Source of the DNA: JANYHF01 sp031393505 | Lineage (GTDB): Bacteria > Pseudomonadota > Alphaproteobacteria > Rhizobiales > Hyphomicrobiaceae | Length of the DNA stretch: 6,856 nucleotides | NCBI GenBank assembly: GCA_031393505.1 | Contig: JANMVX010000369.1 | Coordinates: 1 to 6,856 of the forward strand | Direction of reading: 5' to 3' | Shown here: positions 1 through 5,560 of the stretch, in pieces | How the letters are laid out: every line of letters begins with the position of its first letter | Position numbering within the stretch: position 1 is the stretch's first letter | The notes under the pieces: generated by a model | The model's database searches: none | What the model was told of the DNA's origin: nothing | Seen by the model: the letters and a program-made list of their open reading frames with translations, nothing else | Position numbers and translations under genes: made by a program

Positions 1-139
1 CGATATCGCGCAAGGACGTCAGCGTGCCGGCATAGGTGAGTTTGTCGACGTTCAGCACCTCGTGGCCGGTCGCCGCGATCAGATGCCGGCACAGCGCCGA
101 GCCGATGAACCCCGCCCCGCCCGTTACGATGATGCGCAT
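1..139 (-). CDS. rfbB: dTDP-glucose 4,6-dehydratase, N-terminal fragment
   Basis: Only the first 46 codons are inside the window; the gene continues off the left edge. The translation begins MRIIVTGGAGFIGSALCRHL and goes on through VLNVDKLTYAGTLTSL. The TGGAGFIG glycine-rich loop near residues 6-13 is the NAD-binding Rossmann signature of extended short-chain dehydrogenases. The NVDKLTYAG stretch following strand beta-2 is characteristic of RfbB/RmlB among sugar-nucleotide epimerases and dehydratases. The enzyme converts dTDP-glucose to dTDP-4-keto-6-deoxyglucose in the cytoplasm, the second step of dTDP-L-rhamnose synthesis. The start is supported by a GGGAGAG ribosome binding site a few bases upstream. 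It lies 22 bp downstream of rfbC on the same strand, so the two are almost certainly one operon, and this neighbour strengthens the RfbB call over another family member. rfbA and rfbD are not seen and may lie beyond the left edge. Confidence 0.9.
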   Translation of the reverse strand, partial: MRIIVTGGAGFIGSALCRHLIAATGHEVLNVDKLTYAGTLTSLRDI

Positions 140-161
140 CACGTCTCTCCCGCCAAAAGCG

Positions 162-716
162 TCAATCGAAGTAGGCCGGCAGATCGGCCAGCTTGGGATG
201 TGTGCGGTCTTTCGCCGATAGCACCGCTTTGTCGGCGGGCACCGGCCAAGGGATGCCCAGCGCGGGATCGTCCCAGGCCAGGCCCTTGTCGGCGGCGGCG
301 TTGTAATAGGTGCTGACTTTGTAAATAACTTCAGTATCTGGCGCGAGCGTGCAGAACCCATGCGCGAAGCCGGCAGGCACCAACAACTGCTCGCCGTTCT
401 CGGCGCTCAGCACGTGGTGCACGTGGCGGCCGAAGGTCGAAGAGCCGCGCCGCAAGTCCACCGCGACATCGAGAACGGCGCCGCGCAGCACACGCACCAG
501 TTTGGCCTGGGCGAAGGGCGGGGCCTGGAAATGCAGTCCACGCACTGTCCCGACCTGGGCCGAGCCCGATTGATTGTCCTGCACAAACATCAAACTGGGC
601 GCGGCCTCGGCCAGCACGTCGAGCCGGAACACCTCGGAGAAATAGCCGCGCTCGTCGCCGAAGCGCTTTGGCGTCAAGGCGATGACGTCGGGAATCTCGA
701 GGCGTTCGATGCGCAT
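162..716 (-). CDS. rfbC: dTDP-4-dehydrorhamnose 3,5-epimerase
   Basis: Cytoplasmic cupin-fold enzyme that epimerises C3 and C5 of dTDP-4-keto-6-deoxyglucose, the third step of dTDP-L-rhamnose synthesis. The 184-residue product has the usual RmlC length. Visible landmarks in order are FGDERGYFSEVF (19-30), FVQDNQS (44-50), the substrate-binding and catalytic RGLHFQ (59-64) with His62, the cupin strand VLDVAVDLR, VPAGFAHGF (113-121), Tyr132, WDDPALGIPW (148-157) and the C-terminal LSAKD (166-170). By analogy with characterised RmlC proteins, His62, Tyr132 and Asp170 are the expected catalytic His/Tyr/Asp. An in-frame ATG exists 63 bp upstream at 779. I prefer the start at 716 because MRIERLEIPDVIAL matches the family N-terminus and a GGAGAG site precedes it. 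It follows alr after 75 bp and precedes rfbB by 22 bp on the same strand. Nothing is missing or broken. Confidence 0.95.
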   Translation of the reverse strand: MRIERLEIPDVIALTPKRFGDERGYFSEVFRLDVLAEAAPSLMFVQDNQSGSAQVGTVRGLHFQAPPFAQAKLVRVLRGAVLDVAVDLRRGSSTFGRHVHHVLSAENGEQLLVPAGFAHGFCTLAPDTEVIYKVSTYYNAAADKGLAWDDPALGIPWPVPADKAVLSAKDRTHPKLADLPAYFD

Positions 717-791
717 GGCTGAGGGCTCTCCGGTGTTCGACCGATCGACGCCACTATCATCTGATTCGCGCCGCGCCACATGGCCTTGCGC

Positions 792-1925
792 TCAGGTCTG
801 CCCCGTTGCTCCGGTATAAATCCGATGGCAGCCGCGGCCCAGTGCGATCTGCAACTCATATTCGTTGCTGCCGGCGAGCGTGCTGAGTTCGGTGAGGCCG
901 ACGGTGCGACCGAGCATTTCGGCATAGCCGTCTTTGAGCGCCGCAGCCGGCACAGTCGTCACATCGACGGTGACAAGATCCATCGACACGCGGCCGACCA
1001 GCGGTGCGCGTACGCCCGCAAAAGCGGCGATCCCCTTGTTTGAGAGCGCGCGCAGATAGCCGTTGGCGTATCCGATTCCGAGCGTGGCGATGCGCATGGG
1101 GCGCTCGGCGCGAAACGTCGCAGAGTAGCCGATGGTGTCGCCGGGCCGCACGTCGCTGATCTGCAGGATGGGAGCCAAGACCGTCAGAGCCTGTGTTACT
1201 GGCATCGGATCGCCCGGCTGCGCGGGGTTGATGCCATAGAGCGCTTTTCCGGGACGGGTGATGTCTCCGCGCCAGGCGACATCAAGATAGAGGCCGGAGG
1301 AGTTCGTGATGCTGTGGGGGGCGGCGGGCAGGCCTTTCAGCGCAGCGTGGAAACGCTCAACTTGTAGCCGGCAAAGCGCGCGATTGCCGTCGTCGGCGCT
1401 GGCGAAGTGGGTCAGGTAGGCGCCAATCGGGTTTTTCGATGCGCGCAACGCGGCTGCCAACCCGGCCAACTCCCTGGGCTTAAGGCCCAGCCGGTTCATG
1501 GCGGTATCGATGTGGAGCATGACGGGCGTCACTCTGGACGAGGCAAACCATGCCTGTACGTCCGCGGGGCTGCCGAGCACCGGCATCACGCGGGCGTCTT
1601 CGAAGTCGGCAGGCAGGTGACCGCCAAGGCCGTCAAGCGCCGCGATCCGTGCCTCCGGAAATGCCGCGCGGAGTGCAACCGCGTCTTCAAAGTGCGCGAC
1701 GAAAAACAAGCGCGCTCCCGCCGCCCAGGCCGCTCCGGCCACCGGCAGCATGCCCAGCCCATAGCCGTCGCCCTTGACGATGGCGGCGCATTCGGCGGTG
1801 CCCGAGGCAACCGACAGCACGCCGTAGTTCTCCCGAATAGCGCCCAGATCGATGAGCGAAAGGGCTGCAAGACGGGCTTTCGCAGCGATGCCCGGATCGA
1901 GCCGGAGCGGGGCGGATGGCGGCAT
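792..1925 (-). CDS. alr: alanine racemase
   Basis: PLP-dependent cytoplasmic enzyme interconverting L- and D-alanine, supplying D-alanine for peptidoglycan. The 377-residue product has the normal length and the two-part architecture: an alpha/beta barrel, then a beta domain. The PLP-lysine motif reads IVKGDGYGLG with Lys51. The usual form is VKADAYGHG or VKANAYGLG, so two Ala-to-Gly changes flank the otherwise intact motif. Other expected residues are HIDTAMNRLG with Arg145, His173 in LTHFAS, the NSSG phosphate-binding segment (208-211), RPG with Arg224, the catalytic Tyr267 in GYSATFRA, GRVSMD (311-316) and Tyr356 in the substrate-entry region. The start at 1925 has a GAGG site five bases upstream and no signal peptide, as expected for a cytosolic racemase. 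It is the first gene of the minus-strand run alr-rfbC-rfbB and is divergent from the tRNA genes. Whether it is the only racemase or a second copy (dadX-like) cannot be told from here. Confidence 0.95.
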   Translation of the reverse strand: MPPSAPLRLDPGIAAKARLAALSLIDLGAIRENYGVLSVASGTAECAAIVKGDGYGLGMLPVAGAAWAAGARLFFVAHFEDAVALRAAFPEARIAALDGLGGHLPADFEDARVMPVLGSPADVQAWFASSRVTPVMLHIDTAMNRLGLKPRELAGLAAALRASKNPIGAYLTHFASADDGNRALCRLQVERFHAALKGLPAAPHSITNSSGLYLDVAWRGDITRPGKALYGINPAQPGDPMPVTQALTVLAPILQISDVRPGDTIGYSATFRAERPMRIATLGIGYANGYLRALSNKGIAAFAGVRAPLVGRVSMDLVTVDVTTVPAAALKDGYAEMLGRTVGLTELSTLAGSNEYELQIALGRGCHRIYTGATGQT

Positions 1926-1970
1926 TTCGGCCTCAATGGCGGCGGCGGACGGGGCTGTGCCAGGTGGCTA

Positions 1971-2007
1971 TAGCAAGCGGCGCCGCGCCTGGGCAGCCCG
2001 CTTGCTA
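1971..2007. repeat. 10 bp inverted repeat in the alr/tRNA-Cys divergent region
   Basis: TAGCAAGCGG (1971-1980) and its exact reverse complement CCGCTTGCTA (1998-2007) are separated by 17 bp of GC-rich sequence. The core AGCAAGCG occurs a third time as CGCTTGCT at 2025-2032, overlapping the putative -35 box of the tRNA promoter. The element lies in the alr leader on the minus strand. It could be an operator dyad or an RNA hairpin in the alr 5' untranslated region. No T-run follows it on either strand, so a simple terminator is unlikely. Confidence 0.6.
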
Positions 2008-2026
2008 ACATTCCTGCTCGGAATCG

Positions 2027-2054
2027 CTTGCTCCGGCTCCCGTCCCTCTATAGT
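2027..2054 (+). promoter_or_regulatory. putative promoter of the tRNA genes
   Basis: A CTTGCT -35-like hexamer (2027-2032) and a TATAGT -10-like hexamer (2049-2054) are separated by 16 bp. The -10 ends 22 bp before the first base of tRNA-Cys, a normal distance for a tRNA promoter with a short 5' leader. The -35 is weak against TTGAC-type consensus. It coincides with the third copy of the AGCAAGCG motif. The transcript may continue through the second tRNA and into prfC. Confidence 0.45.
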
Positions 2055-2076
2055 TTCCGCCAATCGCGTCTGAGTT

Positions 2077-2150
2077 GGCCACATGGCGGAATGGTTACGC
2101 ACCGGACTGCAAATCCGTTTATTCCGGTTCGATTCCGGATGTGGCCTCCA
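2077..2150 (+). tRNA. tRNA-Cys (anticodon GCA)
   Basis: A 74-nt tRNA with encoded CCA. The acceptor stem GGCCACA/TGTGGCC pairs perfectly. The D stem is short (GCG/CGC). The anticodon loop CTGCAAA places GCA at 2109-2111. The T arm is TCCGG-TTCGATT-CCGGA. The discriminator base is U73, the main cysteine identity element. The anticodon stem CCGGA/TCCGT has one C27-U43 mismatch at its top, where a G-U or G-C pair is common; the other four pairs are intact, so the gene should be functional. It is followed 60 bp later by a second tRNA on the same strand. Confidence 0.95.
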
Positions 2151-2210
2151 GACCGCGATTGATTCTCCTTTCCCAACCGTCTAGCCATCGCCTGCCCGCG
2201 CGTCGCGGCG

Positions 2211-2286
2211 GGGCCCGTAGCACAATGGTTAGTGCCGGCGGCTCATAACCGTCAGGTTGCAGGTTCGAGTCCTGCCGGGCCCACCA
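2211..2286 (+). tRNA. tRNA with CAU anticodon: probably tRNA-Ile2 (lysidine type), otherwise elongator tRNA-Met
   Basis: A complete 76-nt cloverleaf: acceptor GGGCCCG/CGGGCCC, D stem GCAC/GTGC, anticodon stem GGCGG/CCGTC (one G-U), loop CTCATAA with CAT at 2244-2246, T arm GCAGG-TTCGAGT-CCTGC, discriminator A73 and encoded CCA. A CAU anticodon can be Met, initiator Met or Ile2 (C34 modified to lysidine by TilS, reading AUA). It is not the initiator, because the first acceptor pair is a normal G-C and the anticodon stem lacks the three consecutive G-C pairs. C4-G69 and C5-G68 in the acceptor stem and the GGCGGCTCATAACCG segment resemble tRNA-Ile2. I favour Ile2 moderately; sequence alone read by eye does not settle it. 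Confidence 0.93.
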
Positions 2287-2309
2287 AAATGTCGATCGTT
2301 GGTTTTTTT
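2283..2309 (+). terminator. possible weak intrinsic terminator after the second tRNA
   Basis: ACCAA (2283-2287, including the tRNA CCA end) can pair with TTGGT (2299-2303), with a GATC-containing loop, followed directly by seven T residues (2303-2309). The stem is only 5 bp and AT-rich, so termination would be partial at best. Read-through into prfC, 69 bp further on, is likely. The T-run may instead be a 3'-processing landmark. Confidence 0.3.
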
Positions 2310-2328
2310 CCAGCGCATGTAAGCAAAG

Positions 2329-2375
2329 CCAGGCCCTAGAGCCATGCGGCTCAAAACGGAATATCGAGGGCCTGG
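2329..2375 (+). promoter_or_regulatory. leader hairpin sequestering the prfC ribosome binding site
   Basis: CCAGGCCCT (2329-2337) is the exact reverse complement of AGGGCCTGG (2367-2375), and the stem can extend by a G-U pair (2328/2376). Inside it, GAGCC (2339-2343) pairs with GGCTC (2348-2352) around an ATGC loop. The 3' strand of the outer stem contains the only plausible Shine-Dalgarno sequence (GAGGG, 2366-2370) and ends two bases before the prfC ATG. When folded, translation initiation should be reduced. The pairing is seen directly; a regulatory role is inferred. Confidence 0.5.
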
Positions 2376-2377
2376 TC

Positions 2378-4015
2378 ATGACCGACACCGATCCGCACCT
2401 GCTTACGACCGATCTGGCTGCCCCCCATGGCGCGCCTGCCAGCCTTCTGCACAGTGAAATTTCAAGGCGGCGAACGTTTGCGATCATTTCGCATCCTGAC
2501 GCTGGCAAGACCACCCTGACCGAAAAGCTGCTGCTGTTCGGCGGCGCCATTCAGCTGGCGGGCCAAGTCAAAGCCAAGCGCGACAAGCGCACCACCCGCT
2601 CGGACTGGATGGCCATCGAACAGGCGCGCGGCATCTCGGTTGCGACATCGGTCATGACCTTTGAGTATGCCGGCGCGGTCTTCAATCTGCTCGACACGCC
2701 GGGCCATGAGGACTTTTCCGACCACACCTATCGGACCCTGACGGCGGTCGATTCCGCCATCATGGTGATCGACAGCGCGCGCGGCATCGAGGCGCGGACG
2801 CGAAAACTGTTCGAGATCTGCCGCCTGCGTGACATTCCCATCATTACGTTCATTAACAAGATGGACCGGGATGGCCGCGAGCCGCTCGACTTGCTCGACG
2901 AGATCGAGAAGACCCTTGCGCTCGACACCGCCCCGATGGTCTGGCCGATGGGGCGCGGGCGTGATTTTCGTGGCACCTATGATTTGATCACGCCAGCCGT
3001 TCGCCAGATCGATCGCAGCGACGCAGACACGTCCGTCTCAGGTCCGAATGACTCGCGCATCGCCGAAGTAATGCGTCCCGAGGATGTAGAGCCGTGGCGA
3101 ACCGAAATGCAGCTGGTGCAGGGCGCCTGCGGGACGTTTGACCTCGAGGCGTTCCGGCATGGGGCGCTGACGCCGGTGTTTTTCGGCAGCGCCTTGCGCA
3201 ATTTCGGCGTCAAGGATCTGCTCGATGCCCTGATCGCCTATGCGCCCGCGCCGCGCAGTCAGAAGGCGTCGGTACGCACCGTCGAGGCGGAGGAGCCGGC
3301 CATGACCGGGCTGGTCTTCAAGATCCAAGCCAACATGGACCCCAATCACCGCGACCGCATCGCCTTCATGCGGGTCTGCTCCGGCAGGCTCACCCGCGGT
3401 ATGAAAGTCAAGGTTGTGCGTTCGGGCAAAACGGTTGTCCTGCAGGCGCCGCAATTCTTCTTCGCGCAGGACCGTTCGGTCGCAGAGGAGGCCTATGCCG
3501 GCGACATCGTGGGCTTGCCGAACAAGGGCGTGCTCAGAATTGGCGATACCGTCACCGAAGGCGAGGAACTGTCATTTGTCGGCATCCCAAGCTTCGCGCC
3601 GGAAATCCTGCGCCGTGTCCGGCTTGCCGACGCCATCCGCGCCAAGAAATTGCGTGATGCGCTGAACGAAATGGCCGAAGAGGGGGCGGTGCAACTGTTC
3701 TCGCCGCTGGACGGCTCTCCGCCCCTGGTCGGGGTCATTGGCGCGCTGCAACTCGACGTGCTGGAGGACCGGCTCAAGACCGAGTACGGCCTGCCGATCG
3801 CCTTTGAGGCGGCGGCGCACAACACCATCCGATGGATCTCGACCAAGGATCCGGCCGCCATGGCCCGTTTCATCACGGGCAAACGGTCGTCAGTCGCCCT
3901 CGATCTGGACGGTGATCATGTGTTCCTGGCCACTTCGGATTTCGATGTGCGTTGGACGACAGATCACAATCCCGACGTGAGCTTCACCGACATCAAGACC
4001 TCGTCTGCGAAGTGA
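2378..4015 (+). CDS. prfC: peptide chain release factor 3 (RF3)
   Basis: A translational GTPase that recycles RF1/RF2 from post-termination ribosomes. The 545-residue protein (E. coli RF3 is 529) carries all GTPase motifs: G1 SHPDAGKT (38-45), G2 RGISV (84-88), G3 DTPGH (106-110), G4 NKMD (160-163) and G5 GSAL (270-273). The SHPDAGKTT P-loop and the DWMAIEQARGISV switch I region are typical of RF3 rather than EF-G. The domain II segment MTGLVFKIQANMDPNHRDR and the C-terminal GALQLDVLEDRLKTEYG (domain III) also match RF3. About 25 extra residues (Asp/Leu/Ala/Pro-rich) precede the conserved RRRTFAIISHPDAG. No internal ATG would shorten this, so the start at 2378 with the GAGGG site is the best choice, and that site lies in a leader hairpin. 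It follows two tRNA genes on the same strand and converges with fucU 31 bp downstream. Confidence 0.97.
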   Translation: MTDTDPHLLTTDLAAPHGAPASLLHSEISRRRTFAIISHPDAGKTTLTEKLLLFGGAIQLAGQVKAKRDKRTTRSDWMAIEQARGISVATSVMTFEYAGAVFNLLDTPGHEDFSDHTYRTLTAVDSAIMVIDSARGIEARTRKLFEICRLRDIPIITFINKMDRDGREPLDLLDEIEKTLALDTAPMVWPMGRGRDFRGTYDLITPAVRQIDRSDADTSVSGPNDSRIAEVMRPEDVEPWRTEMQLVQGACGTFDLEAFRHGALTPVFFGSALRNFGVKDLLDALIAYAPAPRSQKASVRTVEAEEPAMTGLVFKIQANMDPNHRDRIAFMRVCSGRLTRGMKVKVVRSGKTVVLQAPQFFFAQDRSVAEEAYAGDIVGLPNKGVLRIGDTVTEGEELSFVGIPSFAPEILRRVRLADAIRAKKLRDALNEMAEEGAVQLFSPLDGSPPLVGVIGALQLDVLEDRLKTEYGLPIAFEAAAHNTIRWISTKDPAAMARFITGKRSSVALDLDGDHVFLATSDFDVRWTTDHNPDVSFTDIKTSSAK

Positions 4016-4040
4016 GGTTGGGATCGTCGGCGCCCCGACC
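4016..4040. terminator. possible bidirectional terminator hairpin between convergent prfC and fucU
   Basis: GGTTGGG (4016-4022) pairs with CCCGACC (4034-4040) through seven pairs, one of them G-U. An alternative compact hairpin is GTCGG (4026-4030) with CCGAC (4035-4039). It occupies almost all of the 31 bp between the two convergent stop codons, where a shared terminator is expected. There is no T-run on either side, so it is not a canonical intrinsic terminator. Confidence 0.35.
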
Positions 4041-4046
4041 GCAGGA

Positions 4047-4496
4047 CTAAGGTGAGATGATCACGCCCTTCTTTAGCAGGAAGCAGCCGTAGGGGCGGAA
4101 TTCGCTGGTGCGCAGAACCGCGAAGGCCTTGGCGGCGGCGGCGTAGAAGGCGAAGCGCTCCAGGCTCGCCATCGTGATCGGGCGACCTTCGGCGGCTTCG
4201 CAGAGCCGATGCACCTCATCGAACATCGGCAGCACTTTTTGAGGATCGCCGACCACCTGCATGCGCGTGACGGGCGCTTCGACGAAAGTGTCGAGCGGGA
4301 ACACCGTCAGCACCGCAGCGACCGCTCCCGGAATGTCCAACCCCAGCGCCTCGATGATACGGCCGCTGACGGTCGTCTTGGCGACGGTGCCAGCTGGATG
4401 GTTGGCATCACATATAAGCAAGTCCTCTCCATGGCCCATGGATTTAAGCGCCCACAGAAGATCGGCCGAGAGATGCGGGTGCAGATTTTTCAGCAT
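4047..4496 (-). CDS. fucU: RbsD/FucU family sugar mutarotase, L-fucose mutarotase-like
   Basis: Enzymes of this family interconvert alpha and beta anomers of free sugars (FucU on fucose and related pyranoses, RbsD on ribose) and act as cytoplasmic ring-shaped oligomers. The 149-residue product starts MLKNLHPHLSADLLWAL and has MGHGEDLLICDANHPA (20-35). His22 and Asp30 there correspond to the conserved catalytic region of FucU. Near the C-terminus RFAFYAAAAKAFAVL (114-128), Tyr136-Gly and LLKKGV (140-145) closely parallel E. coli FucU, which is about 140 residues long. These features favour FucU over RbsD, but the substrate is not fixed by sequence. A GAGGAAG site precedes the ATG, and the gene begins 12 bp after the stop of the PhyH-type dioxygenase, so they are one operon. 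No fucose isomerase, kinase or aldolase is visible, so a classical fucose pathway is not supported here. Confidence 0.88.
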   Translation of the reverse strand: MLKNLHPHLSADLLWALKSMGHGEDLLICDANHPAGTVAKTTVSGRIIEALGLDIPGAVAAVLTVFPLDTFVEAPVTRMQVVGDPQKVLPMFDEVHRLCEAAEGRPITMASLERFAFYAAAAKAFAVLRTSEFRPYGCFLLKKGVIISP

Positions 4497-4508
4497 GCAG
4501 TTTCTTCC

Positions 4509-5396
4509 TCATGCCCACCAACCCTGCGCCTTGTTCCCTGCGCCAGCAGACTTCATTTGAGCGGCCGCCTCGGCCGAGATCGGCTCGATGTCCATCAGGA
4601 AGCGCTGGGCGGGGTTCATGCGCCGGTACAACTCTTCGGTCAGGTATTGGCGCTGCACCAGCTGCTGCGGCAGGTCGCGGCGCGTGTAGGTCAAATGCAG
4701 CACACGGCGCTTCTTGCCACTGACGTTGGTCGTCCCGCCGTGCCACATCGAGGAATTGACGATGATGACGGAGCCCTTGGGCGCCTCGACACGTACCTCG
4801 CCGGGATAGGGATCGGTCAGGCTTTTCGGCACACGCGCGGCCTCTTCGGGCGTCAGTGCGCCAGGTTCCCAGTCTCCGCGATTGACCGCTGGCACGTTGA
4901 TCGGTTGCCATTTGTGCGAGCCTGGAATTACCCGCGTCGGCCCGTTGTCCGCGGTCATGTCGTCGAAGGTGACGATGGCGTTGGAGACCCACCAGTCGTC
5001 ATCGAACTTCTTGGGCACATCGACATGCAAGTCCTGGTGACCCTTGCCCTTCTCGGGGTTGCGCAGATTGGCCCCATGCAGCTTGAACTCGCCGAGCAGG
5101 TGTTGCGAGGCGGCCAGGAACGGCTGTATGGCGAGGCAGCGATCGTAGACCATGGTCTTGTTGTAGATGTTTGACACGCGGGGAGCGCCTGGCTCCACGT
5201 GCACCTCGTGGCCGCCCTTGTTGGGCCCTTCTGCAGCGTGCAGGCGGTCAAACTCTTCGGCCATCTCGGCACATTCGGCTGCGTTGAACACGCCGCTGCG
5301 GACGTAGAAACCGTTGTCGTCCAGCTGGCGGCGCTCGTCGTCGGTAAAGTCGGCCCTGGTGACGCCGAGGTCGCGCAAGGCTTGTTTGGTGTACAT
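4509..5396 (-). CDS. phytanoyl-CoA dioxygenase (PhyH) family Fe(II)/2-oxoglutarate oxygenase
   Basis: A 295-residue member of the PhyH superfamily, non-haem iron oxygenases that couple 2-oxoglutarate decarboxylation to substrate hydroxylation. The iron ligands are visible: His120-Gln-Asp122 in KGHQDLHVD, closely matching HQDLHY in human PHYH, and distal His219 in SSMWHGGTTN. An Arg11 residues later (230) is positioned for the 2-oxoglutarate carboxylate. DNGPTRVIPGSHKW (150-163) and APKGSVIIVNSSMWH (205-219) are the other family landmarks. The frame is open to 5615, but the start at 5396 is chosen because GGAGGAG lies six bases upstream and MYTKQALRDLG leads straight into the domain, while the upstream 73 codons look unlike coding sequence. 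It is first in an operon with fucU and divergent from the MBL-fold gene. The substrate is unknown: bacterial PhyH proteins act on very diverse small molecules, so phytanoyl-CoA itself should not be assumed. Confidence 0.9.
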   Translation of the reverse strand: MYTKQALRDLGVTRADFTDDERRQLDDNGFYVRSGVFNAAECAEMAEEFDRLHAAEGPNKGGHEVHVEPGAPRVSNIYNKTMVYDRCLAIQPFLAASQHLLGEFKLHGANLRNPEKGKGHQDLHVDVPKKFDDDWWVSNAIVTFDDMTADNGPTRVIPGSHKWQPINVPAVNRGDWEPGALTPEEAARVPKSLTDPYPGEVRVEAPKGSVIIVNSSMWHGGTTNVSGKKRRVLHLTYTRRDLPQQLVQRQYLTEELYRRMNPAQRFLMDIEPISAEAAAQMKSAGAGNKAQGWWA

Positions 5397-5560
5397 CGCA
5401 AACTCCTCCAGGATACGCCGGTGATCAAGATGCTCCGAGCCTATCAGCTGCGGGGTCGCTTGCAACAGCGTGCGGGATCCGAACGGCAAATTCGTACTGG
5501 AAGCGCCCCGCCCGTATCTCTTATATGTGTCGGGCTTTGGCGCCCGGAGACCGATTGCCC
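5397..5560. promoter_or_regulatory. divergent promoter region between the PhyH-type and MBL-fold genes
   Basis: The 164 bp gap must carry promoters for both directions. On the minus strand TTGCAA (5465-5460) and TAGGCT (5443-5438) are 16 bp apart and would place transcription start about 35 bp before the dioxygenase ATG. On the plus strand TTATAT (5521-5526) is a -10-like hexamer without a good -35. Both are weak assignments. No clear operator dyad was seen. Confidence 0.35.

Noticed and set aside
717..779. Longer rfbC start at 779
   Set aside because: The added 21 residues precede the conserved family N-terminus MRIERLEIPDVIAL, which has its own ribosome binding site.
2159..2186. Possible separate promoter (TTGATT ... 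CTAGCC) for the second tRNA
   Set aside because: The -10 is poor and the tRNAs are only 60 bp apart, so co-transcription is simpler.
2196..2208. CCGCG-CGT-CGCGG hairpin just before the second tRNA
   Set aside because: It is short, in GC-rich DNA where such dyads arise easily, and has no T-run. At most it is part of the tRNA spacer to be processed.
2119..2550. A 143-codon minus-strand open frame with ATSGIEPE and WARQDSNLQPDGYEPPAL
   Set aside because: These peptides are the well-known artefact of translating tRNA genes in antisense. They fall exactly on the two tRNAs, and the rest of the frame overlaps the start of prfC.
4209..5174. A 321-codon plus-strand open frame
   Set aside because: It is fully antisense to fucU and the PhyH-type gene, both with clear family motifs and good ribosome binding sites. 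Long antisense frames are expected at this GC content.
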